From contig NZ_QUIV01000016.1 of the NCBI RefSeq assembly GCF_003480315.1, positions 1 to 64,000 of the forward strand: 64,000 bases of DNA, read 5' to 3'. Made by a program: the position numbers and the translations under genes. This document shows, one piece after another, positions 25,910-34,930 of this stretch (positions are counted from its first letter, which is position 1; each line of letters begins with the position of its first letter). The DNA is from Clostridium sp. AM33-3. GTDB taxonomy: Bacteria > Bacillota > Clostridia > Lachnospirales > Lachnospiraceae. The notes under the pieces are model-generated. The model searched no databases. It was not told the DNA's origin and worked only from the letters and a program-made list of their open reading frames with translations.

Positions 25910-26521
25910 ATGGCGAATAAAAAGAATAAAGTCAAATTTAATATCTGCAACGTGCATTACGCACCGATTACGGTTGCAGAGGAAGGTACGGTCAGCTTTG
26001 GAACACCCGTACCGATGCCTGGTGCGGTATCCATCAGCATGGATCCGACAGGAGAGCCGGAGTCATTCTATGCAGATGGTATTGAATATTACGTGATCAA
26101 TAACAACCAGGGATACGATGGTGACCTTGAACTTGCCATGATCCCTGAATCATTCCGCACGGATATCTTAAAAGAGGAGCAGGATGCCAATAAGGTGCTT
26201 GTGGAGAATGCAAATTCCGAGACAGGCAGTTTTGCACTCCTGTTTGAGTTTGACGGGGATATCCGCAAGATCCGCCATGTGCTTTATAACTGTTCCGCAT
26301 CCCGTCCGACCATTGAGTCAAAGACGAATGAGGAAGATAAGGAAGTGCAGACGGAAACACTGACCATCAAGGCAAGACCTATGGCAGACGGATATGTCAA
26401 GGCAAAAACGGGAGATTCTACAACTGAGACTGTTTACAATAACTGGTATAAGAGCGTATATCTTCCGGCAGCTTCCCCGGCAGAGCAGCAGTCAGCAAAA
26501 TCAACCAAGAGTGTATCATAA
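25910..26521 (+). CDS. Major tail tube protein (phi13 type)
   Basis: A 203-aa phi13-like major tail protein: KVKFNICNVHYAPITV, then MPGAVSISMDPTGEPESF, YYVINNNQGYDGDLELAMIP and the conserved ALLFEFDGDIRKIRHV. AGATGGAGG precedes the ATG. Assembles the siphovirus tail tube around the tape measure. Confidence 0.92.
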   Translation: MANKKNKVKFNICNVHYAPITVAEEGTVSFGTPVPMPGAVSISMDPTGEPESFYADGIEYYVINNNQGYDGDLELAMIPESFRTDILKEEQDANKVLVENANSETGSFALLFEFDGDIRKIRHVLYNCSASRPTIESKTNEEDKEVQTETLTIKARPMADGYVKAKTGDSTTETVYNNWYKSVYLPAASPAEQQSAKSTKSVS

Positions 26522-26534
26522 GGAGGACTAAGAC

Positions 26535-26912
26535 ATGGGTATCAGAAAGGATATAGAAATTGACGGACAGATGGTTGCATTCAAGGCGAGTGCAGCCATT
26601 CCAAGAATCTACAGATTAAAATTCCAGAGGGATATTTATAAAGACCTGGCATTACTTGAAAAGAGCATCGGTGACGGAAAAGAGGAATCATCAAACCTTG
26701 ATATGTTTTCCCTTGAGATGTTTGAGAACATTGCTTTTATTATGGCAAAGCATGCAGATCCATCTATCCCGGATACACCGGAGGAATGGCTTGATAATTT
26801 CAATACATTTTCAATTTATCAGGTTCTGCCACAGCTGATCGAACTGTGGGGACTGAATGTAAAAACAGATGTAGAAGCTAAAAAAAACTTCGTCCAACAG
26901 AGCGTGAAATGA
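26535..26912 (+). CDS. Tail assembly chaperone (gpG-like)
   Basis: A 125-aa chaperone with a GIRKDIEIDGQMVAFKASAA start, a helical middle and an EEWLDNFNTFSIYQVLPQL end. It holds the tape measure protein for tail assembly. Near its 3' end the codons GCT AAA AAA AAC contain the slippery heptamer A AAA AAC (26882-26888), and a second frame continues to 27073, giving a gpG-gpGT pair as in lambda and HK97. Confidence 0.9.
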   Translation: MGIRKDIEIDGQMVAFKASAAIPRIYRLKFQRDIYKDLALLEKSIGDGKEESSNLDMFSLEMFENIAFIMAKHADPSIPDTPEEWLDNFNTFSIYQVLPQLIELWGLNVKTDVEAKKNFVQQSVK

Positions 26913-27073
26913 CAACACCGCTGTTTCTGCTTCGATGTGTACAGTTAGGTTTGTCAATGGCAGACCTTGAATTGCTGTCGATAGGGCTTATCAATGATAT
27001 GTACAGTGAGAGCCGGAACGATGACTATAAGTATGCCGAGCTTGCAACACAGGAGGACTTCGACCGTTTCTGA
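26882..27073 (+). CDS. -1 frameshift extension of the tail chaperone (gpGT part)
   Basis: The -1 frame after the slippery site A AAA AAC (26882-26888) is open, with no stop, to TGA at 27071-27073. It encodes about 63 residues: KKLRPTEREMTTPLFLLRC..., ending ATQEDFDRF. The same frame has an ATG at 26909 but no ribosome site, so it is made as a gpGT fusion. The end sequence is typical of the second chaperone ORF in Firmicutes phages. Low-frequency -1 frameshifting fixes the gpG:gpGT ratio in other siphophages; the rate here is unknown. Confidence 0.85.
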   Translation, partial: KKLRPTEREMTTPLFLLRCVQLGLSMADLELLSIGLINDMYSESRNDDYKYAELATQEDFDRF

Positions 27074-27131
27074 TTGAGAATACAGTCGTTTTCTGTTATA
27101 CTTATCAGCAGAAAACGACTGAGGGATTCTC
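27074..27131 (+). promoter_or_regulatory. Promoter inside a 12-bp inverted repeat, start of yjdF cassette
   Basis: TTGAGA (27074-27079), 17-bp spacer, TATACT (27097-27102). Perfect arms AGTCGTTTTCTG (27084-27095) and CAGAAAACGACT (27109-27120) flank the -10, with outer arms GAGAAT/ATTCTC (27076-27081 / 27126-27131). No T run follows, so this looks like an operator around a promoter rather than a terminator, although in RNA it would also fold into a hairpin after the tail chaperone. Confidence 0.65.
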
Positions 27132-27179
27132 AGTTACAAAATTAAGTTAATCGTGCCATATGGCTTGATTATAAATACA

Positions 27180-27300
27180 AAGATAAAAACGCAATGTACA
27201 TTAAAAATGTATTAGAGCTGGTAGGTAGCCCAGCCGTCCTATGTAAATAGGGTAAGTAACCTGCCCCTCCGGGTTGTCCATTCTTTGTTCAATCAATTTT
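27180..27300 (+). promoter_or_regulatory. yjdF riboswitch (azaaromatic-sensing motif)
   Basis: A structured leader of about 120 nt in front of a yjdF gene. Recognisable conserved stretches are GAGCTGGTAGGTAGCCCAGC (about 27,215-27,234), the CCTAT/ATAGG helix with GGGTAAGTAACC (27,238-27,264) and CCCCTCCGGGTTG (to about 27,278). The AGGAGG ribosome site of yjdF follows at 27301. The yjdF RNA motif in Firmicutes precedes this same gene and binds a range of azaaromatic compounds. Placement before DUF2992 is the best support. Exact boundaries are approximate. Confidence 0.85.
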
Positions 27301-27313
27301 AGGAGGGATTCTT

Positions 27314-27730
27314 ATGGACAAAGCAAGTGGAAAACTGACGGTGTTTTTTGAAGAACCATTTTGGGTAGGCGTATTTGAGCGTATTGAAGATGGCAGACTA
27401 TCTGTAGCGAAGGTAACATTTGGTGCAGAACCAAAAGATTATGAAGTTCAGGAATATATTAAAAAATACTATTTCAGTTTGAAATTCAGTCCGGCTGTTG
27501 AAACTGTTGTAAAGGATATGAAAAGAAATCCGAAACGAATGCAGCGAGAAGCAAAAAGGCAGACAATAGAAACAGGCATCGGAACAAAATCGCAGCAGGC
27601 ATTGAAATTACAGCAAGAACAGAACAAACAGGAGCGTAAAGAGAGAAACCGCAAGAAAAAAGAGGCGGAAGAACAGCGAATGCTTGAGTTGAAGCAGCAA
27701 AAGAAAAGAGAAAAGCATAAGGGGCATTAA
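27314..27730 (+). CDS. yjdF: YjdF family protein (DUF2992)
   Basis: A 138-aa DUF2992 protein. The diagnostic start SGKLTVFFEEPFWVGVFER, then VAKVTFGAEPKDYEV, FSPAVETVVK, NPKRMQREAKRQ and GTGTKSQQALKLQQ-type segment (here TGIGTKSQQALKLQQEQNKQ), and finally a long Lys/Glu/Arg/Gln helix, are all present. The biochemical role is not established; control by the azaaromatic-binding yjdF riboswitch suggests response to a toxic compound. It is a chromosomal-type gene sitting, with its riboswitch, inside the phage tail operon, so it is cargo. AGGAGG precedes ATG. Confidence 0.93.
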   Translation: MDKASGKLTVFFEEPFWVGVFERIEDGRLSVAKVTFGAEPKDYEVQEYIKKYYFSLKFSPAVETVVKDMKRNPKRMQREAKRQTIETGIGTKSQQALKLQQEQNKQERKERNRKKKEAEEQRMLELKQQKKREKHKGH

Positions 27731-27780
27731 AGTCCCTTGGGCTTTTGCTCAAATTATAGTTTGAGGGGGGGAGAATAAGA

Positions 27781-28197
27781 TTGAAAGATGAGCAGTTAAA
27801 ATATATTCTTCAACAGATAAATCTGGATGAGTGCGAGGAACTCATAGAAAATTATATTTATTATAGCAGAAGACCCGTGAGACAACGGTGCAGTCATGGT
27901 GATGGTACATACGGATATGTCACTGATGAATATGAGTTTCTTATCATTGCAGAAAACGGAGAAAAACAGGCTATCATATTGAGGTGCGGAAGGATTGATC
28001 TTCATTGGTATGTTTTAAGAAAATGGAGAAAGCATGGTGTTTTAAGCAATGCGCTCCGCACAGGCATTCTGAAAGAGGTATGGCCTGAAAATAAGAAAAT
28101 CACGTGCTGCTATGGTTATGGTGATAACTGTGAAGAGAAATTTGAAATGACACAGCACTTGGCTGATATAGCGGGACTGATTTTAGAAGAAGATTAA
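27781..28197 (+). CDS. Cargo gene after yjdF (unknown, possibly GNAT-like)
   Basis: A 138-aa protein, TTG start with GAGGGGGG upstream. The middle (about residues 70-110) reads RCGRIDLHWYVLRKWRKHGV then LSNALRTGILKEVWPE, which resembles the acetyl-CoA-binding helix turn of GNAT acyltransferases, but the protein is short and the similarity is weak. Two Cys sit in ITCCYGYGDNC. It is followed by two terminators and shares the yjdF cassette, so it is probably co-regulated by the same riboswitch. Confidence 0.6.
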   Translation: MKDEQLKYILQQINLDECEELIENYIYYSRRPVRQRCSHGDGTYGYVTDEYEFLIIAENGEKQAIILRCGRIDLHWYVLRKWRKHGVLSNALRTGILKEVWPENKKITCCYGYGDNCEEKFEMTQHLADIAGLILEED

Positions 28198-28207
28198 TAT
28201 TACATAG

Positions 28208-28269
28208 AACATCTGTCAGAAATGGCAGGTGTTTTTCTTTTGTTACGGAGCAGAGATGCTCCTTTTTTT
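28208..28269 (+). terminator. Two consecutive terminators ending the yjdF cassette
   Basis: Hairpin 1: AACATCTGTC (28208-28217) with GGCAGGTGTT (28224-28233), then TTT. Hairpin 2: GGAGCA (28247-28252), GAGA loop, TGCTCC (28257-28262), then seven T. The cassette at 27074-28269 is thus insulated from the tape measure gene. Confidence 0.8.
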
Positions 28270-28298
28270 GTACCCATTTTTAGGAGGAGGTGAGAGGC

Positions 28299-31229
28299 AT
28301 GGCAAGCCGTATTCAGGGTATTACCGTTGAAATCGGTGGTGATACAACCAAACTGCAGAACGCCCTGAAGGGTGTGAACGGACAGATCAAGTCCACCCAG
28401 TCGCAGCTTAAGGATGTGAACAAGCTGTTGAAACTTGATCCGGGCAATACGGAGCTTCTGGCACAGAAGCATAAGCTGCTTGCAGAAGCGGTCAGCGAAA
28501 CAAAAGAGAAACTGGCTACCTTAAAGACCGCAGCAGAACAGGCAAATACGGCACTTGCCAATGGCGAGATCTCAAAGGAGCAGTACGATGCCCTTCAGAG
28601 GGAGATTGTAGAAACTGAGCAGGACTTAAAGAATCTGGAAACACAGGCGAACCAGTCCGCAACGGCAGTGCAGAAGATCGCAGCAACAGGTGAGAAGTTA
28701 AAGACGGTCGGGGATAACATTTCTTCTGCCGGACAGAAACTACTTCCGGTAACAGCCGGGGTGACTGCACTTGGTACGGCATCCGTAACAACGGCAGCAA
28801 ACTTTGAATCTTCCATGTCACAGGTACAGGCTACTATGGGAATCACAAAAGATTCCATGTCTAAGGTAAACGGACAATCCGTAAATACAATGGATACCCT
28901 TTCCAAGCTGGCAAAGAAGATGGGGGCAGAAACAGCCTTCTCTGCATCCGAGTGTGCCGAGGCATTAAATTATCTGGCTCTTGCCGGATATGACACGGAG
29001 CAGATGTGTAATACACTGCCGACTGTACTTAACCTGGCAGCTGCCGGGGATATTGCCCTTGCGGATGCTTCAGACATGGTAACGGATGCAATGTCCGCAC
29101 TTGGTATGGGTGTGGACGAGGCAGAAACGATGGTTGACCAGATGGCAAAGACCGCATCTACCACGAATACATCGGTTGCACAGCTGGGCGAGGGAATCCT
29201 TACCATTGGTGCGACAGCCAAATCCATCAAGGGCGGTACGGCAGAACTCAATACCGCACTTGGTATCCTTGCCAATAATGGTATCAAGGGGGCAGAAGGT
29301 GGTACGCATCTGCGTAACATTATTCTGTCACTACAGAATCCTACGGATAAGGCAGCTGCCCAGATGGAAGCACTGGGCATTTCCGTATATGATTCCGAAG
29401 GAAACATGCGGTCAATGAATGATATCCTTGGTGACTTGAATAAGAGCATGGACGGAATGACATCAGCAGAGAAGTCCAACATCATAGGCACGATCTTTAA
29501 CAAGACGGACCTGTCTTCCGTAAATGCACTGCTTGCTAATACAGGAAGCACATGGGATGACCTCCAGCAGAAGATCACTGCCAGTGGTGGTGCTGCACAG
29601 CAGATGGCAGATACACAGCTTGATAACTTACAGGGACAGATTACTATTTTAAAATCTGCACTGGAAGGCCTAGCGATATCTTTTGGTGAACTTCTGATGC
29701 CGGCCATCAAACAGATTGTGGGATGGGTGCAGAAATTTGTGGACTGGTTGAATGGACTGAGCGAGGGCACGAAGAAGACGGTCGTTATGATAGCTCTTCT
29801 GGCGGCAGCACTTGGTCCTGTACTTATCGTGATCGGAAAGGTCATATCCGCAGTCGGTACGATCATGACGGTTGTACCGAAGATCGCCGGAGTCATCAAT
29901 ACGGTGAAGGGGGCTTTTGCAGCACTGAATACAACGATGCTCGCAAATCCAATCGTACTTATTATCGCAGCCATTGCAGCTCTTGTGGCTGCTTTTATTT
30001 ATCTCTGGAATAACTGTGACGGATTCCGTCAGTTCTGGATCGACCTCTGGGAGAATGTAAAACAGGTTGCAATCACGGTATGGAATGCAATCAAGGAATT
30101 CTTTTCGCAGGTGTGGGAAGGCATCAAGACTATCTTCTCGACCGTGTTTGAAGTGATAAAGACCCTGGTAACGACTTATTTCAATCTGTATAAGACGATC
30201 ATTGAAACGGTTTTCAATGTGATAAAGACGGTCATCACGACCATCTGGGAAGCTATCAAGGGTGTATTTACTACAGTTTTCAATGTAATAAAAACACTGG
30301 TGACAACGTACTTCAATATCTACAAAACAATCATCCAGACAGTCCTGACCATTATCCAGACTGTGATAACAACAGTATGGAATACGATAAAAACGGTCAT
30401 TACAACCGTGCTGAATGCGATAAAAACGATCTTTAGCACGGTATGGAATGCCATCAAGACCATCATCAGTGCCGTGGTAAGCGGGATCAAGGGACTGATC
30501 ACAGGGAATTTTACTGCGGTCAAGAACTCCATTACCACCATTATGAATACGATAAAGAGCACGATCTCCACCATATGGAATACTATCAAATCCACAGTTT
30601 CCACGGTACTTGGAGCAATTAAGAATGCTGTGAGTTCTGTATTCAATGGAATCGTAAATGCGGTGAAAGGTGCGATGGGAAATGTCCTGAATGCAGTAAA
30701 GACAGGTTTTTCCAATGTGAAGGGCCATATCACGGGACTTGCTTCACAGGCATTTACCTGGGGTAAGGATCTTATCATGGGAATCGTAAACGGAATCAGG
30801 AGCTGCATCGGTGCAGTCGGTGATGCCGTAAGTTCCGTGGCAAATAAGATCAGGTCGTTCCTTCATTTCTCCGTACCGGATGAAGGACCACTTACGGATT
30901 ATGAATCATGGATGCCGGACTTTATGGGAGGAATTGCAAAGGGAATCGAAAAGAGCAAAGGCATGGTGGCAAAGGCAATCGAAGGGGTATCGCAGGATAT
31001 GATAATCAGTCCGAATGTAAGCGGAATGGAGTCAGCTGCGGGAGTGCAGACTTCCGGACAGCCGGACAGCGGAATTTCCAGTATGCTGTCAGCCATCACG
31101 TCTGCAGTTAAAGATATGAAGGGCGATCCCGAGGATATCGTGATCCCTGTATACCTTGGAGGGACAATGCTCGATGAGGTGATCGTAACGGCACAGCAGA
31201 GGGCAAATCTTAGAAGCGGGGGAAGATAA
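28299..31229 (+). CDS. Tail tape measure protein
   Basis: A 976-aa tape measure protein. The N-terminus (IQGITVEIGGDTTKLQNAL...) and helical region to about residue 150 are followed by the TP901/PhageMin core (MSQVQATMGITKDSM, EALNYLALAGYDTEQM). Several hydrophobic segments lie at about 490-570. Residues 580-790 are a long run of degenerate repeats built on V-W-N-x-I-K-T-x-I/F-S/T-T-V units. It sets the tail length. Start 28299 follows GGAGGAGGTGAG. Synthesised after the chaperone, as usual, but the yjdF cassette splits the two. Confidence 0.95.
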   Translation: MASRIQGITVEIGGDTTKLQNALKGVNGQIKSTQSQLKDVNKLLKLDPGNTELLAQKHKLLAEAVSETKEKLATLKTAAEQANTALANGEISKEQYDALQREIVETEQDLKNLETQANQSATAVQKIAATGEKLKTVGDNISSAGQKLLPVTAGVTALGTASVTTAANFESSMSQVQATMGITKDSMSKVNGQSVNTMDTLSKLAKKMGAETAFSASECAEALNYLALAGYDTEQMCNTLPTVLNLAAAGDIALADASDMVTDAMSALGMGVDEAETMVDQMAKTASTTNTSVAQLGEGILTIGATAKSIKGGTAELNTALGILANNGIKGAEGGTHLRNIILSLQNPTDKAAAQMEALGISVYDSEGNMRSMNDILGDLNKSMDGMTSAEKSNIIGTIFNKTDLSSVNALLANTGSTWDDLQQKITASGGAAQQMADTQLDNLQGQITILKSALEGLAISFGELLMPAIKQIVGWVQKFVDWLNGLSEGTKKTVVMIALLAAALGPVLIVIGKVISAVGTIMTVVPKIAGVINTVKGAFAALNTTMLANPIVLIIAAIAALVAAFIYLWNNCDGFRQFWIDLWENVKQVAITVWNAIKEFFSQVWEGIKTIFSTVFEVIKTLVTTYFNLYKTIIETVFNVIKTVITTIWEAIKGVFTTVFNVIKTLVTTYFNIYKTIIQTVLTIIQTVITTVWNTIKTVITTVLNAIKTIFSTVWNAIKTIISAVVSGIKGLITGNFTAVKNSITTIMNTIKSTISTIWNTIKSTVSTVLGAIKNAVSSVFNGIVNAVKGAMGNVLNAVKTGFSNVKGHITGLASQAFTWGKDLIMGIVNGIRSCIGAVGDAVSSVANKIRSFLHFSVPDEGPLTDYESWMPDFMGGIAKGIEKSKGMVAKAIEGVSQDMIISPNVSGMESAAGVQTSGQPDSGISSMLSAITSAVKDMKGDPEDIVIPVYLGGTMLDEVIVTAQQRANLRSGGR

Positions 31230-31231
31230 AC

Positions 31232-31594
31232 ATGGCATTTATACAGTATTTAAAATTTGATGAACAGGACCTTCCTCTGCCGGATTCCTATGACCTTGAC
31301 ATTTCTGACGTAGAGGCGGATTCATCCGGGGAGACGGAAGCAGGAACAACACAGAGGGATGTGGTAAGGACAGGAGTTATTTCCATTGCAGTTTCTTTTT
31401 CCGTTTCACGCAGGTGGTTAAAGATACTGACGGCATACAGTAAGAAACCTAAAATTGCCGTGAAGTATTTTGATACGGAAGAACTGGAACTGAAAAACAC
31501 GGAAATGTATATTACAGGATTTAAGGCAAAGTTGGAAAAGGACACCAGCTACAAAGGATTGTGGACGGTGTCCTTTACATTAAATGAGTATTAG
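31232..31594 (+). CDS. DUF6711-like tail protein
   Basis: A 120-aa beta-rich protein: FIQYLKFDEQDLPLPDSYDL, then QRDVVRTGVISIAVSFSVSR and FTLNEY at the end. It follows the tape measure directly and matches the small tail proteins (DUF6711 type) of Lachnospiraceae siphophages. Probably part of the tail tip. Confidence 0.72.
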   Translation: MAFIQYLKFDEQDLPLPDSYDLDISDVEADSSGETEAGTTQRDVVRTGVISIAVSFSVSRRWLKILTAYSKKPKIAVKYFDTEELELKNTEMYITGFKAKLEKDTSYKGLWTVSFTLNEY

Positions 31595-31606
31595 AGGAGT
31601 GGTTAT

Positions 31607-33826
31607 ATGTACCCGGTTTCAAAAGAATATCAGAAAGCCATTAGTGAGTCATCACGTTCATTCTTTTGGACGGGGGCGATCACGACTAAGGCGGGCAAAA
31701 AATATACATTTGGAAATAAAGACATTGTGAAAGGTTCCGGTTATATCAGCAGACAGTGTTCCGGTTCGTCAGAGATCGAACTTGGATCCGTGTATGCAGC
31801 AGAACTTGGAATATCCCTCTTTTCAGATATTGACAGATACAGTCTGGAAGATGCGTCTATAACGCTCTCATTCCATCTGAAAGCAGGGGCTGGAACATAT
31901 GAGGAAGTCCCGATGGGGATCTTCTATATTGCCGAGGCGAACAGGAAGATAAAGACACTGGAGCTAAAGGCATATGATGCAATGCTGAATCTGGATAAGA
32001 ATTTTGATAAGGGTCTGTCCAGTGCATTCCCTTATGATTTTCTATCCTTACTTTCCAAAGCGTGTCATGTAGAACTGGCACAGACAAAAGAAGAGATAGA
32101 AGCGCTTACAAATGGAACAGAACTGCTCGGTATCTACCAGGAGAATGATATCGAGACATGGAGGGATTTCCTATATTATCTGGCACAGGCACTCGGATGC
32201 TTTTCCACGATAGACCGTGAAGGAAAGTTAAGGCTCATCCCATATGGAATTACCGATAACAAGACAGTGGACAGCAGACACAGGTTTTCGAGCACATTTT
32301 CAGATTTTGTGATAAGGTATACGGCTGTCAGTTCCACAAACAAAAAGACGGATATTGCAGAATATTATTCGGTAAAGCCGGATGACGGACTGACAATGAA
32401 TCTGGGGGTGAACCCGTTACTGCAGTTTGGTCTGGAAGAGAAGCGCAAGCGGATCATAAATAATATTTTATCAGCGGTCACAGTGGTAAATTATGTGCCG
32501 TTTGATTCGGATACCATCGGTGACCCGGCTCTTGACCTTGGTGATGTCATCAAGTTCACGGGCGGTCATGCTGACGAAACAAAAAGGTCTGCCATCACAT
32601 CCATTGAAACAAAGATAAACGGTAAGCAAAAAATAAAGTGTGTTGGAAAAAATCCGAGACTTGCGGGAGCAAAGAGCAAGAATGATAAGAATATTGCTGG
32701 TCTTCAGAGTTCCATGAATGAGAATAAACTCAGCATATACACTTATGTGAATGCCCTGAAGATAAACGCAGGAGCTGAGAAAACTTCCATCATTAATATA
32801 GAGTTTGCATCCGGGGATGAGACGAATGCGGAATTTCATGCAGAAGTCATACTGGATGTAAGATCCAATGCAGTAAGCAGAAAGGCGGATGCAGAAACAA
32901 CAATAGAGATTGGGGAAGAAAGCAAAGTAATTTCGATCCCGGTCAACTGGACGGACGATGGAAAGACCCTTCTGAAAGTCTATTATGTCCTTGACGGGAA
33001 AGAAGTGGAACAGTTTCATCCATCAGAGACATGGTTCAGCGGAAAGCATCTGCTGAATCTGTATTATCCGATCATAGAAATGAAGGCAAACGAACTTCAC
33101 ACCTTTGAAGTACTGATAGAACTTACGGACGGAACAGCAACGATCGAACCTCAGAATGCAATGGCAACCATATCCGGTCAGGGGCTTGGTGCGCAGGAAA
33201 GATGGGATGGAAGGATCACGGTTGATGAAGAAATCAAGATGGTTGAACTTTCTGGGCTTCCTACAAATAGGATCAATGACAAGGCGGTGGCTGCATTTAT
33301 CACACCGAAGAAAACGGGTATTACACAGCCTGTTGATTCTATCAGGATGACGGGTCTCATGGTGCCGGAGTTTTATGATAACATTTCCTTCTTTGTACCG
33401 ATTGTAAGGGATGTGGTCGAAACAGCAGATAAAGATAAGATGGAATACCGGAGAACTTATGTGGAGGACGATAAGCAGTTCCTGCTCCGGAAGGAATACT
33501 CCCTGTCCGGCGGTGCTCCTATCGTTATGGACAGGGGAAGGGCAGTCAGCCTTACGGTCAATACAGAATCTTTTCAGGAACTGACGGAGATCAGAATACT
33601 GCAGTTTGAAACAGCACCGTTTGTAAATAAGCATAAGGTCAAAGCAGACAGGCTTGGAACAAATCATTACACAAAGCTCGCAGCGGGGCATCTGGTCCTT
33701 GTGACGGATTATAAAGAGAAACTGACAGGCATTGTGGAAGAACTGGATAAGGGAACGGTTGCGGTCTTTGACCCAGGCTTTGATAAGTTCGATGAAATAG
33801 AGATACTGGAGGTGCATAATGGCTGA
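31607..33826 (+). CDS. Tail hub / baseplate protein (Tal-like)
   Basis: A 739-aa protein. Residues 1-330 carry the pattern of siphovirus tail hub proteins (SRSFFWTGAITTKAGKKYTF, then DASITLSFHLKAGAG, DAMLNLDKNFDKGL, QALGCFSTIDREGKLRL, and DPALDLGDVIKFTGG). The C-terminal 350 residues are beta-rich (FEVLIELTDGTATIEP) and may form receptor-binding or spike modules. No endopeptidase motif is seen. Overlaps the next gene by 8 bp. Confidence 0.8.
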   Translation: MYPVSKEYQKAISESSRSFFWTGAITTKAGKKYTFGNKDIVKGSGYISRQCSGSSEIELGSVYAAELGISLFSDIDRYSLEDASITLSFHLKAGAGTYEEVPMGIFYIAEANRKIKTLELKAYDAMLNLDKNFDKGLSSAFPYDFLSLLSKACHVELAQTKEEIEALTNGTELLGIYQENDIETWRDFLYYLAQALGCFSTIDREGKLRLIPYGITDNKTVDSRHRFSSTFSDFVIRYTAVSSTNKKTDIAEYYSVKPDDGLTMNLGVNPLLQFGLEEKRKRIINNILSAVTVVNYVPFDSDTIGDPALDLGDVIKFTGGHADETKRSAITSIETKINGKQKIKCVGKNPRLAGAKSKNDKNIAGLQSSMNENKLSIYTYVNALKINAGAEKTSIINIEFASGDETNAEFHAEVILDVRSNAVSRKADAETTIEIGEESKVISIPVNWTDDGKTLLKVYYVLDGKEVEQFHPSETWFSGKHLLNLYYPIIEMKANELHTFEVLIELTDGTATIEPQNAMATISGQGLGAQERWDGRITVDEEIKMVELSGLPTNRINDKAVAAFITPKKTGITQPVDSIRMTGLMVPEFYDNISFFVPIVRDVVETADKDKMEYRRTYVEDDKQFLLRKEYSLSGGAPIVMDRGRAVSLTVNTESFQELTEIRILQFETAPFVNKHKVKADRLGTNHYTKLAAGHLVLVTDYKEKLTGIVEELDKGTVAVFDPGFDKFDEIEILEVHNG

Positions 33827-34928
33827 TTATGTCATGTTGGAAGATATATTTGAAACAACAGAAAATATGACGGTTCTTAGAGATAACCGTTTAAATGATG
33901 ATGGTACAGATACGGTAACAGGTGTGGACTGGTTCAGGTTCCGGGAAACAACGGCTGCAAGTTTTTATGTCAGCGGTAATTCGTGGATAGGCATCGGCCA
34001 GAATTCTGAGCAGCTTAAGATAAGCCGGAGGGATGCCGATCTGTATACGCTGAAAAGGGAAGAGGGCACTCTGTTAGAACACTATAAATTCCTGCGTATC
34101 AGATGGGAAGGCTATAGTGCCCACGGAAATAATAACGCATCGACCAGACTTATATGGGATGCACTGTTTTTTGATACCAGGGATATTGTCCTTTATTTTG
34201 TTGAAGTCCCGGCTTCTTCCTCAAGCATTGGAGAGTGCGGTCTTTACACAAAATCAAAAAATATACCGTTCCAGATCGCAAAAGGAAAAACGGTAACATT
34301 CCTTCATCAGGACGATGTAGGAAATGAGTATGAACTGTCGGATGATCCTCCTGTCTTTTTAGATCCGTATAACCGAAGGTATTTGTTTAAGGACGGAGAG
34401 GGGATGCTTTATACCATCACAGATGATGCACTTACACCTCTTGAGGAAACGGAACTGACAGCAGAATTGTTTGAGATGTATGGCGTTCCAGATCTGCCGG
34501 ATGGAAATGTACTTCTTGGGCTGAAAAATCCGTCCGTACTTTACTGGCATGATTCCCATAACAGATTCCCGGATATGAAGATCAGTTATAAGGGTGTGCC
34601 GAAACCACAGGTCATTTATTCCGAAGATATTGATATGTCGGATGCAAGCATTCTCGGAATAGAAAAGGTGACTTGTGATTGTGATGAGAAATGCCTGTTT
34701 GCCGTATCATTTGACAGGGGGAAAACGTGGCTTGGCTATGTAAATAATAAATGGGTGAAATTTACGGAGGAATCTTCCGGGATGTCCAGGGCAGCCATTG
34801 AAGCGGTCAGTTCTGATGCGTGGGCAGAGAAAGCAACCACGGGAACGATAAAATACCGATTTGTCCTGAGTGGGGCTGACGGTTTTATCACAAATGTGAT
34901 AACAGACTTTTTGAATACGGAGGAATAG
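33819..34928 (+). CDS. Tail fibre / baseplate protein (unknown)
   Basis: A 369-aa protein with mixed beta structure; YMVLEDIFETTENMTVLRDN-type start (here ADYVMLEDIFETTENMTVLR) and a DSHNRFPDMKISYKG part. The second half has an IEKVTCDCDEKCLFAVSFDR segment. No family is recognised. Position between the hub and the next fibre gene suggests a host-recognition structure. Confidence 0.6.
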   Translation: MADYVMLEDIFETTENMTVLRDNRLNDDGTDTVTGVDWFRFRETTAASFYVSGNSWIGIGQNSEQLKISRRDADLYTLKREEGTLLEHYKFLRIRWEGYSAHGNNNASTRLIWDALFFDTRDIVLYFVEVPASSSSIGECGLYTKSKNIPFQIAKGKTVTFLHQDDVGNEYELSDDPPVFLDPYNRRYLFKDGEGMLYTITDDALTPLEETELTAELFEMYGVPDLPDGNVLLGLKNPSVLYWHDSHNRFPDMKISYKGVPKPQVIYSEDIDMSDASILGIEKVTCDCDEKCLFAVSFDRGKTWLGYVNNKWVKFTEESSGMSRAAIEAVSSDAWAEKATTGTIKYRFVLSGADGFITNVITDFLNTEE

Positions 34929-34930
34929 CA

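Noticed and set aside
28970-29974. A 334-aa frame antisense to the tape measure gene
   Set aside because: Mirror of a well-supported gene; no start signal and no recognisable domain.
30060-30620. CRISPR-like spaced repeats
   Set aside because: The repeats are in-frame protein repeats of the tape measure gene, with variable units and no spacers.
29670-30728. A long open frame (352 aa) antisense to the tape measure gene
   Set aside because: It is an effect of the repeated, stop-poor tape measure codons; it has no ribosome site and an unlikely amino acid make-up.
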